Of a stretch of DNA of 64,000 nucleotides, positions 27,850 to 36,465 are shown in pieces. How positions within the stretch are numbered: the stretch's first letter is position 1; every line of letters starts with the position of its first letter. The DNA comes from Okeania sp. SIO1I7 (GTDB taxonomy: Bacteria > Cyanobacteriota > Cyanobacteriia > Cyanobacteriales > Microcoleaceae). The stretch covers positions 654,357-718,356 of the forward strand of contig JAAHGF010000004.1 in assembly GCA_010672585.1 (NCBI GenBank), given 5' to 3'. The notes beneath the pieces were generated by a model. The model was not told the DNA's origin. It saw only the letters and a program-made list of their open reading frames with translations, and searched no databases. Made by a program: the position numbers and the translations under genes.

Positions 27850-28265
27850 CCAGGGTGTTTCAACCCCTGGAGATGTCAACATTAGATGAATCAGCAGCAA
27901 ATTGAACGGGTTCGATGCCCATTCAATTTGCGAACATCTCAGGAGAAGCTTTAGCCCTGGTAGAAAAACTTGTATTATGATGTTGCTATAACCCTGGAAA
28001 TTTTCCACCATGCGCACTGCCTACCAATATAAATTAAGGCCAAACAAAGAACAGTTAGCCACAATAGAAATGTGGTTAGAATTGTTGCGTCGGCAATACA
28101 ACTATCGGTTAGGCCAGCAGTTCTCGTGGTGGGAAGAAAACCGTAATATCAAAAATAGGGCGGCAGGGCATTCCGTCCTGAAAGCTCGTGGAACCCGATG
28201 CAGTAGCAGGGCTACGAAACGAGAAGCCCACACTATAGCGCCAGCGAGCGTGTGGGAGTATGTCA
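27850..28265 (+). mobile_element. IS200/IS605-type remnant with two right-end hairpins
   Basis: A right-end-like hairpin CCAGGG/CCCTGG followed by agatgtcaac (27850-27880). A left-end hairpin CAAATTGAACGGG/CCCATTCAATTTG (27898-27930), nearly identical to 32052-32084. A tnpB 5' fragment. Finally a right-end hairpin CCCACAC/GTGTGGG (28227-28256) followed by agtatgtcac. The layout is an internally deleted IS605-family element abutting the end of another. No transposase is intact. Confidence 0.65.
28010..28150 (+). pseudogene. tnpB: tnpB N-terminal fragment
   Basis: Starts MRTAYQYKLRPNKEQLATIE and continues with WLELLRRQYNYRL and SWWEENRN, the N-terminus of IS605-type TnpB (RNA-guided nuclease family). 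After about 46 codons the similarity stops at a deletion junction. All RuvC motifs are lost. Confidence 0.85.
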
Positions 28266-30539
28266 CTGAAATCTCATTATGATTCTCGTGGATCAAGAGC
28301 TAAATCATTAATTTGGCAGTGGCGCGGGGTGTGGATAACTACTCCCTGCGTAACTATATTAGTAATATTACTACGCCTAACTGGAATATTACAGCTATGG
28401 GAGTGGGGTACATACGACTTCTATATCAGAAATAGACCTTTACCTCCCAGGGACAAACGTATTGTCATTGTTGGTATTGATGAAGCCGATGTCCGCAGAG
28501 TAGGTCGGGGGACAATTCCTGATGCAACTCTTGCCAAGCTGCTCAAAAAACTTATAGCAATGGAACCCAGAGCTATTGGTTTAGATATTTACCGAAATTT
28601 ACCTGTACCACCTGGTCATCGAAAACTGGTTGAAGTATTTCAAAACACTCCTAATCTAGTTGGCATCCAAAAAGTAGTAGGAGATGATAGAGGAGAAGGA
28701 GTAGCACCACCACCTGCTTTACAAGAAAAAGGACAAGTAGGAGCAAATGATACCCCTGTCGATGCAGATAATAGAGCTCGGCGAGGCTTATTCTACTTAG
28801 ATAATAAATATGGGGAAATTATTTATAGTTTTGGCCTCCACTTAGCATTGTTTTATTTAGAACAGGAAAATATTAGGGCAGAAATAGTAGAGGGAACCGA
28901 TCGCTGGCGTGTGGGAAATCAGGTATTCCCTCCTTTTCAAAAAAATGAAGGTGGTTATGTGAGAACCGATGCCCGTGGATATCAGTTATTAATTAACTAT
29001 AGAGGGCCGAGCGGTCATTTTGAAACAGTGTCTCTGACAGATATCCTTGATGGGCAAGTCCCTCCAGACTGGGGACGCGATCGCATAATTCTGATTGGAG
29101 CAGTAGGAGAAAGCTTCAATGATCTATTCTATACACCCTATAGTAGTCATTTGTTAGCTCCACCAAAACCAATGGCAGGAGTAGAACTACAAGCAAATTT
29201 TATTAGTCAAATTATTAGTGCGGCCCTAAATGAACGTCCCTTAATCAAAACTTGGTCTGAACCCCAGGAATGGTTATGGATTTTTATCTGGTCTGGAGTT
29301 GGTGCCATCGTTACATGGCAGTGGCGAAATCAAACAAAAAAATTCTTGTCACTAACATTATTGAAGCACCTCACCCTAGAAGCTGGGATCATTTTTCTGA
29401 GCACTTATATTATGTTTATTTGGGGATGGTGGCTTCCTGTAGTGCCTCCTTTATTAGCAATAGTAGTTTCTTCATTTGCCATTACAGGTTATGTTGCTGG
29501 TACTGCTAGTCTGATTAGAAAAACTTTTGCTCGTTATCACTCCAATGAAATAGTCAAGAACTTATTGGAAAGTAAAGAGGGTTTAAAAATCGGAGGTAAG
29601 AGGCAATGTATAACTGTGTTAACTTCTGATTTAAGAGGATTTACTGCCCTTTCTGAGCAACTATCCCCAGAAAGCGTTGTAGAAATTATTAATATTTATC
29701 TCAAAGATATATTAAAAATAATTACAAAATATGGTGGTAGTATTGACAAGCTACTAGGTGATGGGATAATGGTTCTATTCGGCGCTCCCATAGCTAGGGA
29801 AGATGATGCACATAGAGCTGTGGCCTGTGCAGTGGCAATGCAGCTAGAAATGAAATCCATTAATCAAAAAATTAAAGTTCTAGGGTTGCCAGCTTTAGAA
29901 ATGGGTATCGGTATTAATACAGGGGATGCTGTAGTAGGAAATATTGGCTCTGAAGAGCATACTGAATATACTGCTATTGGTTGGGAAGTTAATTTGGCTT
30001 TTCGGATAGAAAGCTATGCAACTGGAAATCAAATTTTGATTTCTAATGCTACTAGGGCAGCGATCGGCACCTCACAATTAAGGATAGATAGTACGAAGGA
30101 AATTAGGCCTAAAGGTATTAGTAATCCAATTAATATTTATGAGGTGGGAGGAATTAGCGATAAATATAATCTATTTTTGCCGAAAGAAGAGGAAATTCTA
30201 TTACCGATAGAAAAACCAATTCCTATCTTTTATTTAATTGTAGAAGGTAAACATATTAGTAATACTGTGTTTAAGGGAAAGTTAGTTAAGCTTTCTCAAA
30301 GAGGAGCGGAGATAGAAATTAACAGATATGCTTCAGAAGATTCACTACCATTAGCTCACAGTAATATCCAACTTAATTTATTAAACCCTAGCAATAAATC
30401 GTTTATGAGTGAGCATATTTATGGAAAAGTATTAAGAGTAGAAGAAGCATCAAAGACTTTTTACATCCGCTTTACTTTTAAGCCTCAATCTGCTTTAGAA
30501 CAACTTGATAGTTTATATCAATCTTCTTTGCAACGATAG
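28260..30539 (+). CDS. CHASE2 adenylate cyclase with PilZ-like tail
   Basis: A 759-residue membrane protein. The order is: N-terminal membrane helix (~26-48), periplasmic CHASE2 sensor (VIVGIDEADVRRVG; GLDIYRNLPVPPG; GVELQANFISQI), three membrane segments (~345-420), class III cyclase domain with metal aspartates Asp457 (TSDLRGFT) and Asp501 (LLGDGIMVLFGAP), and a C-terminal ~90-residue domain with KLVKLSQRGAEIEI, PilZ-like but without the usual RxxxR. The usual GDxVN is GWEVN here, so base specificity should be tested. The ATG at 28260 lies inside the IS right end (agtATGtcac), so the original start may have been replaced. Likely works with the upstream DUF928 protein. Confidence 0.88.
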   Translation: MSLKSHYDSRGSRAKSLIWQWRGVWITTPCVTILVILLRLTGILQLWEWGTYDFYIRNRPLPPRDKRIVIVGIDEADVRRVGRGTIPDATLAKLLKKLIAMEPRAIGLDIYRNLPVPPGHRKLVEVFQNTPNLVGIQKVVGDDRGEGVAPPPALQEKGQVGANDTPVDADNRARRGLFYLDNKYGEIIYSFGLHLALFYLEQENIRAEIVEGTDRWRVGNQVFPPFQKNEGGYVRTDARGYQLLINYRGPSGHFETVSLTDILDGQVPPDWGRDRIILIGAVGESFNDLFYTPYSSHLLAPPKPMAGVELQANFISQIISAALNERPLIKTWSEPQEWLWIFIWSGVGAIVTWQWRNQTKKFLSLTLLKHLTLEAGIIFLSTYIMFIWGWWLPVVPPLLAIVVSSFAITGYVAGTASLIRKTFARYHSNEIVKNLLESKEGLKIGGKRQCITVLTSDLRGFTALSEQLSPESVVEIINIYLKDILKIITKYGGSIDKLLGDGIMVLFGAPIAREDDAHRAVACAVAMQLEMKSINQKIKVLGLPALEMGIGINTGDAVVGNIGSEEHTEYTAIGWEVNLAFRIESYATGNQILISNATRAAIGTSQLRIDSTKEIRPKGISNPINIYEVGGISDKYNLFLPKEEEILLPIEKPIPIFYLIVEGKHISNTVFKGKLVKLSQRGAEIEINRYASEDSLPLAHSNIQLNLLNPSNKSFMSEHIYGKVLRVEEASKTFYIRFTFKPQSALEQLDSLYQSSLQR

Positions 30540-31281
30540 TAAATGATGTGTTGGGGAATGAATTAGTTACTGTATATCCTGATTAATCTTTAGGACTTAA
30601 GCAGTAGAGCGTATTTCCATCATTGCGACTGACTAAGTCTTGAGCTTTTTACTATGTCATTCAGGATAAATATCTGCCACAAATCTCTGTTCCCTTTTCC
30701 CTATTAATCAAAATTTAACCTTTATACTAAATTTTCATGTATCGACAACAATAATTTATATCTTCCCTACCCTGCTCTTACCAGCTAAATGGCATTCCCG
30801 ACGCATCTGTGAAAGCACTCTGCACGGACAAGCTAGTTAGGTCTTGGGTTTATCCCATGAGCGACTAGCGATGACACTGCTAACCCAGGAACCTTATTTG
30901 CTCTACTAAAACACATTATTGTCAGAACCCCAAAATTGACTGGTTTTACCATAAGATGATCCCTTCAAGGAGAGTGTTGGTCTTCAACCAAAATTATGAT
31001 CAAAATTACACATAAAATAGGCTAGAGGAAAATTTTTAACTCTAGCTGTAGAAGTTAATATCAAGCCCTGGAATCATTAAAAGATAGCTGATTACATTAG
31101 GCCTAGAGCTTCTAGTTAGTAATCGCTATCTTTAAAATATGGGAAATTTTTAGGTAGAATGAAATGGAATATCAATTTTTTTTTCTTTGTGGTATACCTG
31201 CAGTTAAGACTAAATGTCTGTGATAGATAGCACTACTACTGTCATTACTTAATTAGCACACACAGCAATCGTTGTAATTCA
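30540..31281. other. Spacer without recognised genes
   Basis: About 740 bp. A degenerate taggacttaagca end lies at ~30591. A GC-richer stretch at 30780-30895 has several short complementary words and might be structured, but I recognise no RNA family. No tRNA. Confidence 0.4.
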
Positions 31282-31428
31282 TTAACGACGACGGATTTGA
31301 CGACGACCACCAGCTACTGAGTCTAAATCATTGTCAGTTAGCTTTTCCAATTTAGGCTGCTTGTCAGCAGTAGGCTTTTTCCAGGTACTTTCTCGTTTTG
31401 GGTTTGGTTTTTGTTGTCTATGTGTCAT
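31282..31428 (-). CDS. Double-glycine-leader microprotein (48 aa)
   Basis: A short gene with a strong ribosome-binding site (AGGAGAAGGACA directly before the ATG). The product begins MTHRQQKPNPKRESTWKKPT and is basic, then has LEKLTDNDLDSVAGG ending at residue 41, and finishes RRQIRRR. LTD-x-(D/E)-L-x-x-V-x-GG is the classic leader of peptides cut after GG by C39-peptidase ABC exporters (bacteriocins, lanthipeptide and Nif11-type precursors). The seven-residue arginine-rich remainder is unusually short for a mature peptide. No exporter or modification gene is in the window. Translation is strongly supported by the ribosome-binding site and upstream dyads. The role is inferred. Confidence 0.7.
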   Translation of the reverse strand: MTHRQQKPNPKRESTWKKPTADKQPKLEKLTDNDLDSVAGGRRQIRRR

Positions 31429-31469
31429 TGTCCTTCTCCTAAGTAACTCTTCTAACTCAATCTAAGTGT

Positions 31470-31500
31470 GTATACTGTTGTATACTATGGTGAGATAGTA
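31470..31500 (-). promoter_or_regulatory. Dyads upstream of the GG microprotein
   Basis: Two GTATAC hexamers (31470-31475, 31480-31485) and an interrupted dyad TACTAT-6-ATAGTA (31483-31500) lie 42-72 bp upstream of the start. TATACT/TATACA words could serve as a -10 box. This is a plausible promoter/operator, by inspection only. Confidence 0.4.
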
Positions 31501-32037
31501 TTTAACTACATATCCTATTTATAGTTTAACTCATAGTTAACCCTTGCGTCTATCATATCCCACCAAGTAATCGTTTAAATCCCTGATATAGTGAGTCTTT
31601 AAAAAAATTTTACATACTCCATAATATTAACTAGGTACTTACAATCTTTTAAGAGGGTATAAGAGGGTAAATGTGGGCCATCACCAATTACTTGAACTTA
31701 ATTATAACTACAATACTATAGGCAATCGATCCGGAATTGATAAATATTTTACCACAATTTATATCCATCTTTTATCACTCTCGCCGGAGAAGATTTGAAA
31801 GGACAACATTTTATTGATTGAGGTGGCGATCGCTAAATCTAATACCAAATCTCAAAACCTTTGCTGTATATCATCTTTTTGAGTAATAAGGGAGATGGGC
31901 AGGTAGGGAGATGGTAATCAAATATAGCTAGGACTTATATTATGTCCGGTTGAATAGTTATAAGTTAGAAGCTCTCGTAGTTGGGTTTTAGCTAGATCGC
32001 CCTTGAGCCTCACGCCATAATCTGTGATTTGGCGACC
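31501..32037. other. Spacer without recognised genes
   Basis: AT-rich, one HIP1 site. A family-2-like word (taataccaaatctc ... gagtaataagggag) occurs at 31840-31900. No gene. Confidence 0.4.
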
Positions 32038-32180
32038 AGATGAATCGGCAGCAAATTGAATGGGTTCGATGCCCATTCAATTTGTATGCTATCCTAGCAA
32101 AAGCCTTAGCCCTAGTTGAAAAACTTGTATTATGATATTGCAATAACCCCAGAAACTTTCCACCATGCGCACTGCTTACC
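32038..32180 (+). mobile_element. IS605-type left end with truncated tnpB start
   Basis: Nearly the same 140 bp as 27885-28025: perfect hairpin CAAATTGAATGGG/CCCATTCAATTTG (32052-32084), then tgaaaaacttgtattatgat and the start atgcgcactgcttacc at 32165. Homology to TnpB ends after MRTAY. Only the left end survives. Confidence 0.75.
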
Positions 32181-32495
32181 TAGCTCATTATCAGCTCAAA
32201 AGAGGAATTAGTCTCCAAGGAGAATTAAAACTTATAAAAAAAATGTCTTCAGCTAACCTTAGTAATTTCTTGAATATGTTCAAAAGCTGATAGCTGAATA
32301 CTTACAGATAGAGTATTGTTGCTTATAGCTGAATGCTTACTCAAATATGCGGAAAAAATCGGAGTAATAGAATTTATACTGTCAGTAGAGGTAGACGGCC
32401 GTTTGCCCCTATAATATTGATTCTTATTGCTAAATGCCAAATAATACTAAAGAAAAGCAGATTTTATCTCACAATCTATTTTTAATTAATAGCAA

Positions 32496-34049
32496 ATGTT
32501 TAAATTTTCTCTCAAACAAATTAGCGAAAAATTCAGGTATAAAGCCTCTCCAATCCTCTTATTTATAAGAAAAGGTAATTCTAAATTCTTAATTCTTAAT
32601 TCTAAATTCTTGAAAATTACTTTTATTGTAGTATTTCTCAATCCATTAATAGCACTTAGTCAGGAAACTGCTACAACAATTTGTCCTTCTGAATTAAGTA
32701 ATCGGATTGATGCTGTAATTAATCGCCCAATTTTTAATCGTTCTCGATGGGGAATTTTAGTCGAAACTTTATCGGAAAAAACTACGGTTTATAACCGGGA
32801 TGCGGAATATTATTTTATTCCTGCTTCTACGGCTAAACTATTAACAACTGCAGCAGTATTACAAAAACTTCGCCCTCAATTTAGAATTAGAACTTCAGTT
32901 TATGGTGATGGAAATGGCAATATATATGTTGTGGGTAGAGGCGACCCTAGTTTAACAGAAACTCAACTGCAAAGTTTGGCTGAACAATTAAAGGAACAAG
33001 GGATAGAAACTATTAATCAATTAATTGCTGATGATAGTTATTTTGAAGGAACAGGAGTTAATCCTAATTGGGAATGGGAAGATGTTCAGGCTGGTTATGG
33101 CGCACCAATTAATAGTTTGATTCTGAATCAAAATGCTATAGATTTGGTTTTGTCGCCTCAAAGTTTAGGTCAACCTTTACAAGTTAGTTTTGTTAATTCT
33201 GTTGAAGGTAAAAAATGGCAGATAGAAAATAATTCGGTTACTGTAGGGAAGAATGAAAAAGAATTTTTAGAAGTAGGGCGAGATTTTATTCAGCCAATAA
33301 TTCGGATATCTGGGCAATTACGAGTTGGTTCGGCATCGGAACCTGTTTATGTGGCAGTTGTAGAACCTGTGGATAATTTTTTAAATCAATTTAGTGGGGT
33401 TTTAGCAACAACAGGAATTAAGGTTTCTCAAGTAGTAAAAAAATCACAGATTGCCTCTAATATCAATTTGACTGAATTAGCTTTTGTTGAGTCTCCAACA
33501 TTAGGAGAATTAGTAGAGGAAGTTAATAGAAAGAGTAATAATGTTTATGCAGAATCTTTGTTAAGGCAAATGGGAGTTAGGAGTAGATTAATTCCGAGGA
33601 AAAAATCTAATAATGAGACTTTAGCAAAAAGTTTGGAGGAGATAAAAGTAATTTTAACTAGATTAGGAGTAACTCCCAATAGTTTTGTATTAAATGATGG
33701 TTCTGGTTTGTCTCGTCATAATTTAGTTAGTCCAGAAGCTTTGGTGCAAACCCTCAGAATAATGGCTAATTCTCCTTGGGCAAATATTTATAGAAATTCT
33801 TTGCCTGTGGCTGGTGTAAGTGGTACATTGAGTAGACGTTTTAGAAATAGTTTTGCCGAGGGAAATGTACAAGCAAAAACAGGAACAATTAGTGGAGTTT
33901 CTGGTTTGGCAGGATATATTCAACCTGCTAATTTTGAGCCTTTAGTATTTAGTATTATTGTCAATCAATCTGACTTAGAAACTAAAAATTTGAGAAGCGC
34001 TATTGATGAAGTAGTTTTGTTATTGACTCAGTTAAAGCGTTGTAGTTAG
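32496..34049 (+). CDS. dacB: D-alanyl-D-alanine carboxypeptidase, PBP4 (S13) family
   Basis: A 517-residue periplasmic enzyme that trims or cleaves peptidoglycan cross-links. The active-site triad is complete: Ser111-T-A-Lys114, Ser347-N-N349 and Lys461-T-G463. A signal peptide (KITFIVVFLNPLIALSQ) begins only at residue 40. Residues ~14-39 are encoded by a fragment of a family-1 MITE and its aattcttaattc flank (32533-32612), so the first 39 residues are probably an acquired extension. A TTG at 32610 just before the signal peptide could be the functional start. Length from there (~479) is normal for the family. Confidence 0.9.
   Translation: MFKFSLKQISEKFRYKASPILLFIRKGNSKFLILNSKFLKITFIVVFLNPLIALSQETATTICPSELSNRIDAVINRPIFNRSRWGILVETLSEKTTVYNRDAEYYFIPASTAKLLTTAAVLQKLRPQFRIRTSVYGDGNGNIYVVGRGDPSLTETQLQSLAEQLKEQGIETINQLIADDSYFEGTGVNPNWEWEDVQAGYGAPINSLILNQNAIDLVLSPQSLGQPLQVSFVNSVEGKKWQIENNSVTVGKNEKEFLEVGRDFIQPIIRISGQLRVGSASEPVYVAVVEPVDNFLNQFSGVLATTGIKVSQVVKKSQIASNINLTELAFVESPTLGELVEEVNRKSNNVYAESLLRQMGVRSRLIPRKKSNNETLAKSLEEIKVILTRLGVTPNSFVLNDGSGLSRHNLVSPEALVQTLRIMANSPWANIYRNSLPVAGVSGTLSRRFRNSFAEGNVQAKTGTISGVSGLAGYIQPANFEPLVFSIIVNQSDLETKNLRSAIDEVVLLLTQLKRCS
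32533..32625 (+). mobile_element. MITE family 1 fragment inside the dacB 5' end
   Basis: ggtataaagcctctcc, aatcctctt and aaggtaattctaaattctta match the short subtype at 47083-47215 (tttaaagcctcccc, aatcctcttcttttcaagg, ggtaattctaaattctta). It keeps the reading frame open. Confidence 0.7.
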
Positions 34050-34207
34050 AAATTATTTATCTATCAAAAATTAAACAGTATTTGGAACCATTGAAAACTC
34101 TGATACTAGGCAACATAAAATTAATACTATAGCGGTTTTCGTTGGGATAAACAGTAGGGAAGCTTCATGGAACCTCCCTACAAGGTTTTGGTTTTAACTA
34201 TCCCAAT

Positions 34208-34777
34208 TCATCGTCTCGAACATTGATTTACTTCTACAGGAGAAAGCTGACCCGCATCATCCATAACTGCAAAAATATAATCACCATTCGGTCTAACTTG
34301 GAAGAAAAAGTTGTCCGGAATGTAAGTGGGATGTTTGCGACTCGTACCAGGATATACAGGGTTATAGCCGAGAATCACTATTCCTCTTGGAGAGCTACGC
34401 ATCCTCATAGTTTGCTGAACATAATCAGTACCTCTAATGTTTGGATTGAAATATTGAGTAATCATAATTCCTTCATAACCATTCATCTCTAAAATACTTT
34501 CGTAAACAGTACCTAAAACACTATAAGTTAGTCTTAAACAACCATAAAGAGGATTTGATTGAGCTAGATATTTTGGTGAATTGTTAGAAGAAGACTTATA
34601 GCTTTCATTTGTTGATAATTCTGCCATAGCAGACGGAGGTAAACTTATTCCAACAGCTATTTGAAAAGATAGAAAAAAGGTGGTTAAAAAAGAGTAAGTT
34701 ACTATTTGAATTAAAGCCTTATTATACCTGTATAAAAATAAGCTTTGATTATTTATTTTAAGATGTTGATTTTTCAT
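34208..34777 (-). CDS. Exported hypothetical protein
   Basis: A 189-residue protein that I do not recognise. The N-terminal region has a hydrophobic segment (residues ~25-45, IVTYSFLTTFFLSFQIAVGI) followed by LPPSAMAEL, a likely signal peptide with AMA cleavage site. A Ser/Asn-rich linker leads to a beta-rich domain with a Cys pair (GCLRLTY ... VNQCSRR). Convergent with the carboxypeptidase gene. Probably periplasmic or secreted. Function unknown. Confidence 0.65.
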   Translation of the reverse strand: MKNQHLKINNQSLFLYRYNKALIQIVTYSFLTTFFLSFQIAVGISLPPSAMAELSTNESYKSSSNNSPKYLAQSNPLYGCLRLTYSVLGTVYESILEMNGYEGIMITQYFNPNIRGTDYVQQTMRMRSSPRGIVILGYNPVYPGTSRKHPTYIPDNFFFQVRPNGDYIFAVMDDAGQLSPVEVNQCSRR

Positions 34778-34966
34778 TTTTAATCCCCGTTATTTTCCTG
34801 TGACTTTGAGATTAACTGGTTATATTATTTTTTTCTTGATGCAGTGCAAAAAGTGCTGCTAAATTGTCAGGTTTAATATCCAGATGGATAACTTCTTGTT
34901 GGTGAATAAACTTGAGAATTTCCAAAACCTTTCACAACATTATATTACCTGGTTTTCTTACCGAAT

Positions 34967-35212
34967 AATTAATAATTAATAATTAAATAATTCGCGCCTT
35001 GAAGCCTCCCCTTTTAAGGGGAAAAAAGCGGTCGTTAGCGGAGCGCACCCGTTGGGTGGGATGGCGCCATTCGGAGCGGCTCTGTCAAGAGCTGGTCTCC
35101 TCGCCATATCCATGAGACCAAGAGAAGAAATAATATTTCCTTATATTCAATCAAGGACGGTTTTAACCAGAAGAAATTATCAATTATCCATTATCCATTA
35201 TCAATTAATGAA
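34967..35212. mobile_element. MITE family 1, long subtype
   Basis: From ttaccgaataattaataatt through gaagcctccccttttaagg, the gcggtcgtt centre and aaggacggttttaaccagaa to ttatcaattaatgaac. A short open frame across it is not a gene. Confidence 0.75.
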
Positions 35213-35727
35213 CAAGCTTTACCAGGAGGTAGTTCATTACTGAGAGATAGCCGTTCTACATATTCTTATACTAAGTAGAATTAACTATCCTCTTGAAAAC
35301 TATCTAAACAATAGAGATGTCCTGAGAGTTGTATATCTTGACAGAGGAATGTTTAGCCTTGTCCTCCAGACCCTAATTCCCTAATTTATTGATAGCGGCC
35401 ATAAAATAAAGCGCTACTCATAATATTTACTTCAAATAGTTAATTAATTTTTGCTTTAAAGCACTTTTATTATATCAATTTTGAAAAAAAAAATCAAGTT
35501 TGAGGAAATTTATCTTTTGAGCTTGTAGTTTTATTGTTAGCTCTTAGAAAGTTTTTGTAAAGTCAAGATCAGGAGAGCTATAGTGCTTAATTTTAGTGGG
35601 TTACAGCTGACATTTAAAAGTTGGATGAACGAGAATATAATATTCCCTCCTTAATGAATAATCTAGATAATATTTTGCATATTTCTTAAAGATAAAAACC
35701 ACTATTTGAGAAACTTTATTTTATTAA
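35213..35727. other. Spacer without recognised genes
   Basis: AT-rich, no gene or repeat recognised between two MITE copies. Confidence 0.4.
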
Positions 35728-35865
35728 TAGACATCTCCAATAATAAAAAATAAAATCAATTATCCCAAAGAAATTATCAATTATTTCCCCTCCTGGGAGG
35801 GGGAGGGGCTAGGGGTGGGTTCCCTACTCCCTACTCCCTACTCCCTCTTTTGGAGGAGATGTCTA
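35728..35865. mobile_element. MITE family 3 copy
   Basis: TAGACATCTCCAA at the left and GGAGATGTCTA at the right, a clean 11-bp inverted end with one mismatch. The interior has a cctcctgggagggggagg hairpin and tccctac repeats. It lies 105 bp upstream of the molybdenum-hydroxylase operon. Confidence 0.8.
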
Positions 35866-35970
35866 ATTGATATCTAGGTGCAGCTTCCTAATCAGATAAA
35901 TTGACCAAAATTGCCCTGCTCTGATACGATATATTAATATTGTAATCATCTAGTTTTAGAGGTTATTAAA

Positions 35971-36465
35971 ATGTTAGGAGAAGAAAAAATAGCACTAACA
36001 TTAAAAATTAATGGAGTGCCACATCATCTAAATATAGAACCTCGCGTGACATTATTAGATGCACTGCGAGAATATCTAGGTTTAACAGGGACGAAAAAAG
36101 GATGCGATCGCGGAGAATGCGGAGCTTGCACGGTATTAATCGATGGAAAACGAATTAATGCTTGTATGACCCTGGCAGTAATGCAAATGGGAAAGTCAAT
36201 TATTACTATTGAGGGTTTAGCAGAAGAAAATGGAGAACTCCACCCAATGCAAACAGCTTTTATTGAGCATGACGCCTTTCAATGTGGTTATTGCACTCCC
36301 GGTCAAATAGTTTCCGCAGTAGGTTTACTAGCAGAAGCACAACCAAAGTCAGACCGAGAAATTCGGGAAGGTATGAGTGGCAACCTCTGTCGTTGTGGTG
36401 CTTATCATCATATCGTTGCAGCAGTTCGTGAAGTAGTGGAGAAAACAGAAAATGCAGCCATTTAG
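35971..36465 (+). CDS. Molybdenum hydroxylase 2Fe-2S subunit (PaoA/YagT-like)
   Basis: A 164-residue electron-transfer subunit with two [2Fe-2S] clusters. The plant-ferredoxin-type N-terminal cluster uses Cys45, Cys50, Cys53 and Cys65 (GCDRGECGACTVLIDG). The C-terminal four-helix cluster uses Cys105, Cys108, Cys140 and Cys142 (CGYCTPGQIV, GNLCRCGAYHHI). E. coli PaoA has a Tat signal. None is present here, so the enzyme is probably cytoplasmic. It overlaps the FAD subunit gene by 14 bp, so translation is likely coupled. Confidence 0.93.
   Translation: MLGEEKIALTLKINGVPHHLNIEPRVTLLDALREYLGLTGTKKGCDRGECGACTVLIDGKRINACMTLAVMQMGKSIITIEGLAEENGELHPMQTAFIEHDAFQCGYCTPGQIVSAVGLLAEAQPKSDREIREGMSGNLCRCGAYHHIVAAVREVVEKTENAAI

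Noticed and set aside
27900..27930. tRNA T-arm-like GGTTCGAT
   Set aside because: It is the loop of the IS605-type left-end hairpin; no acceptor or anticodon stems surround it.
32249..32440. 63-codon minus-strand frame upstream of dacB
   Set aside because: No ribosome-binding site, no recognisable motif, and it lies in decayed IS flank.
35052..35243. 63-codon frame
   Set aside because: Covers the centre of a family-1 MITE; no homology or ribosome-binding site.
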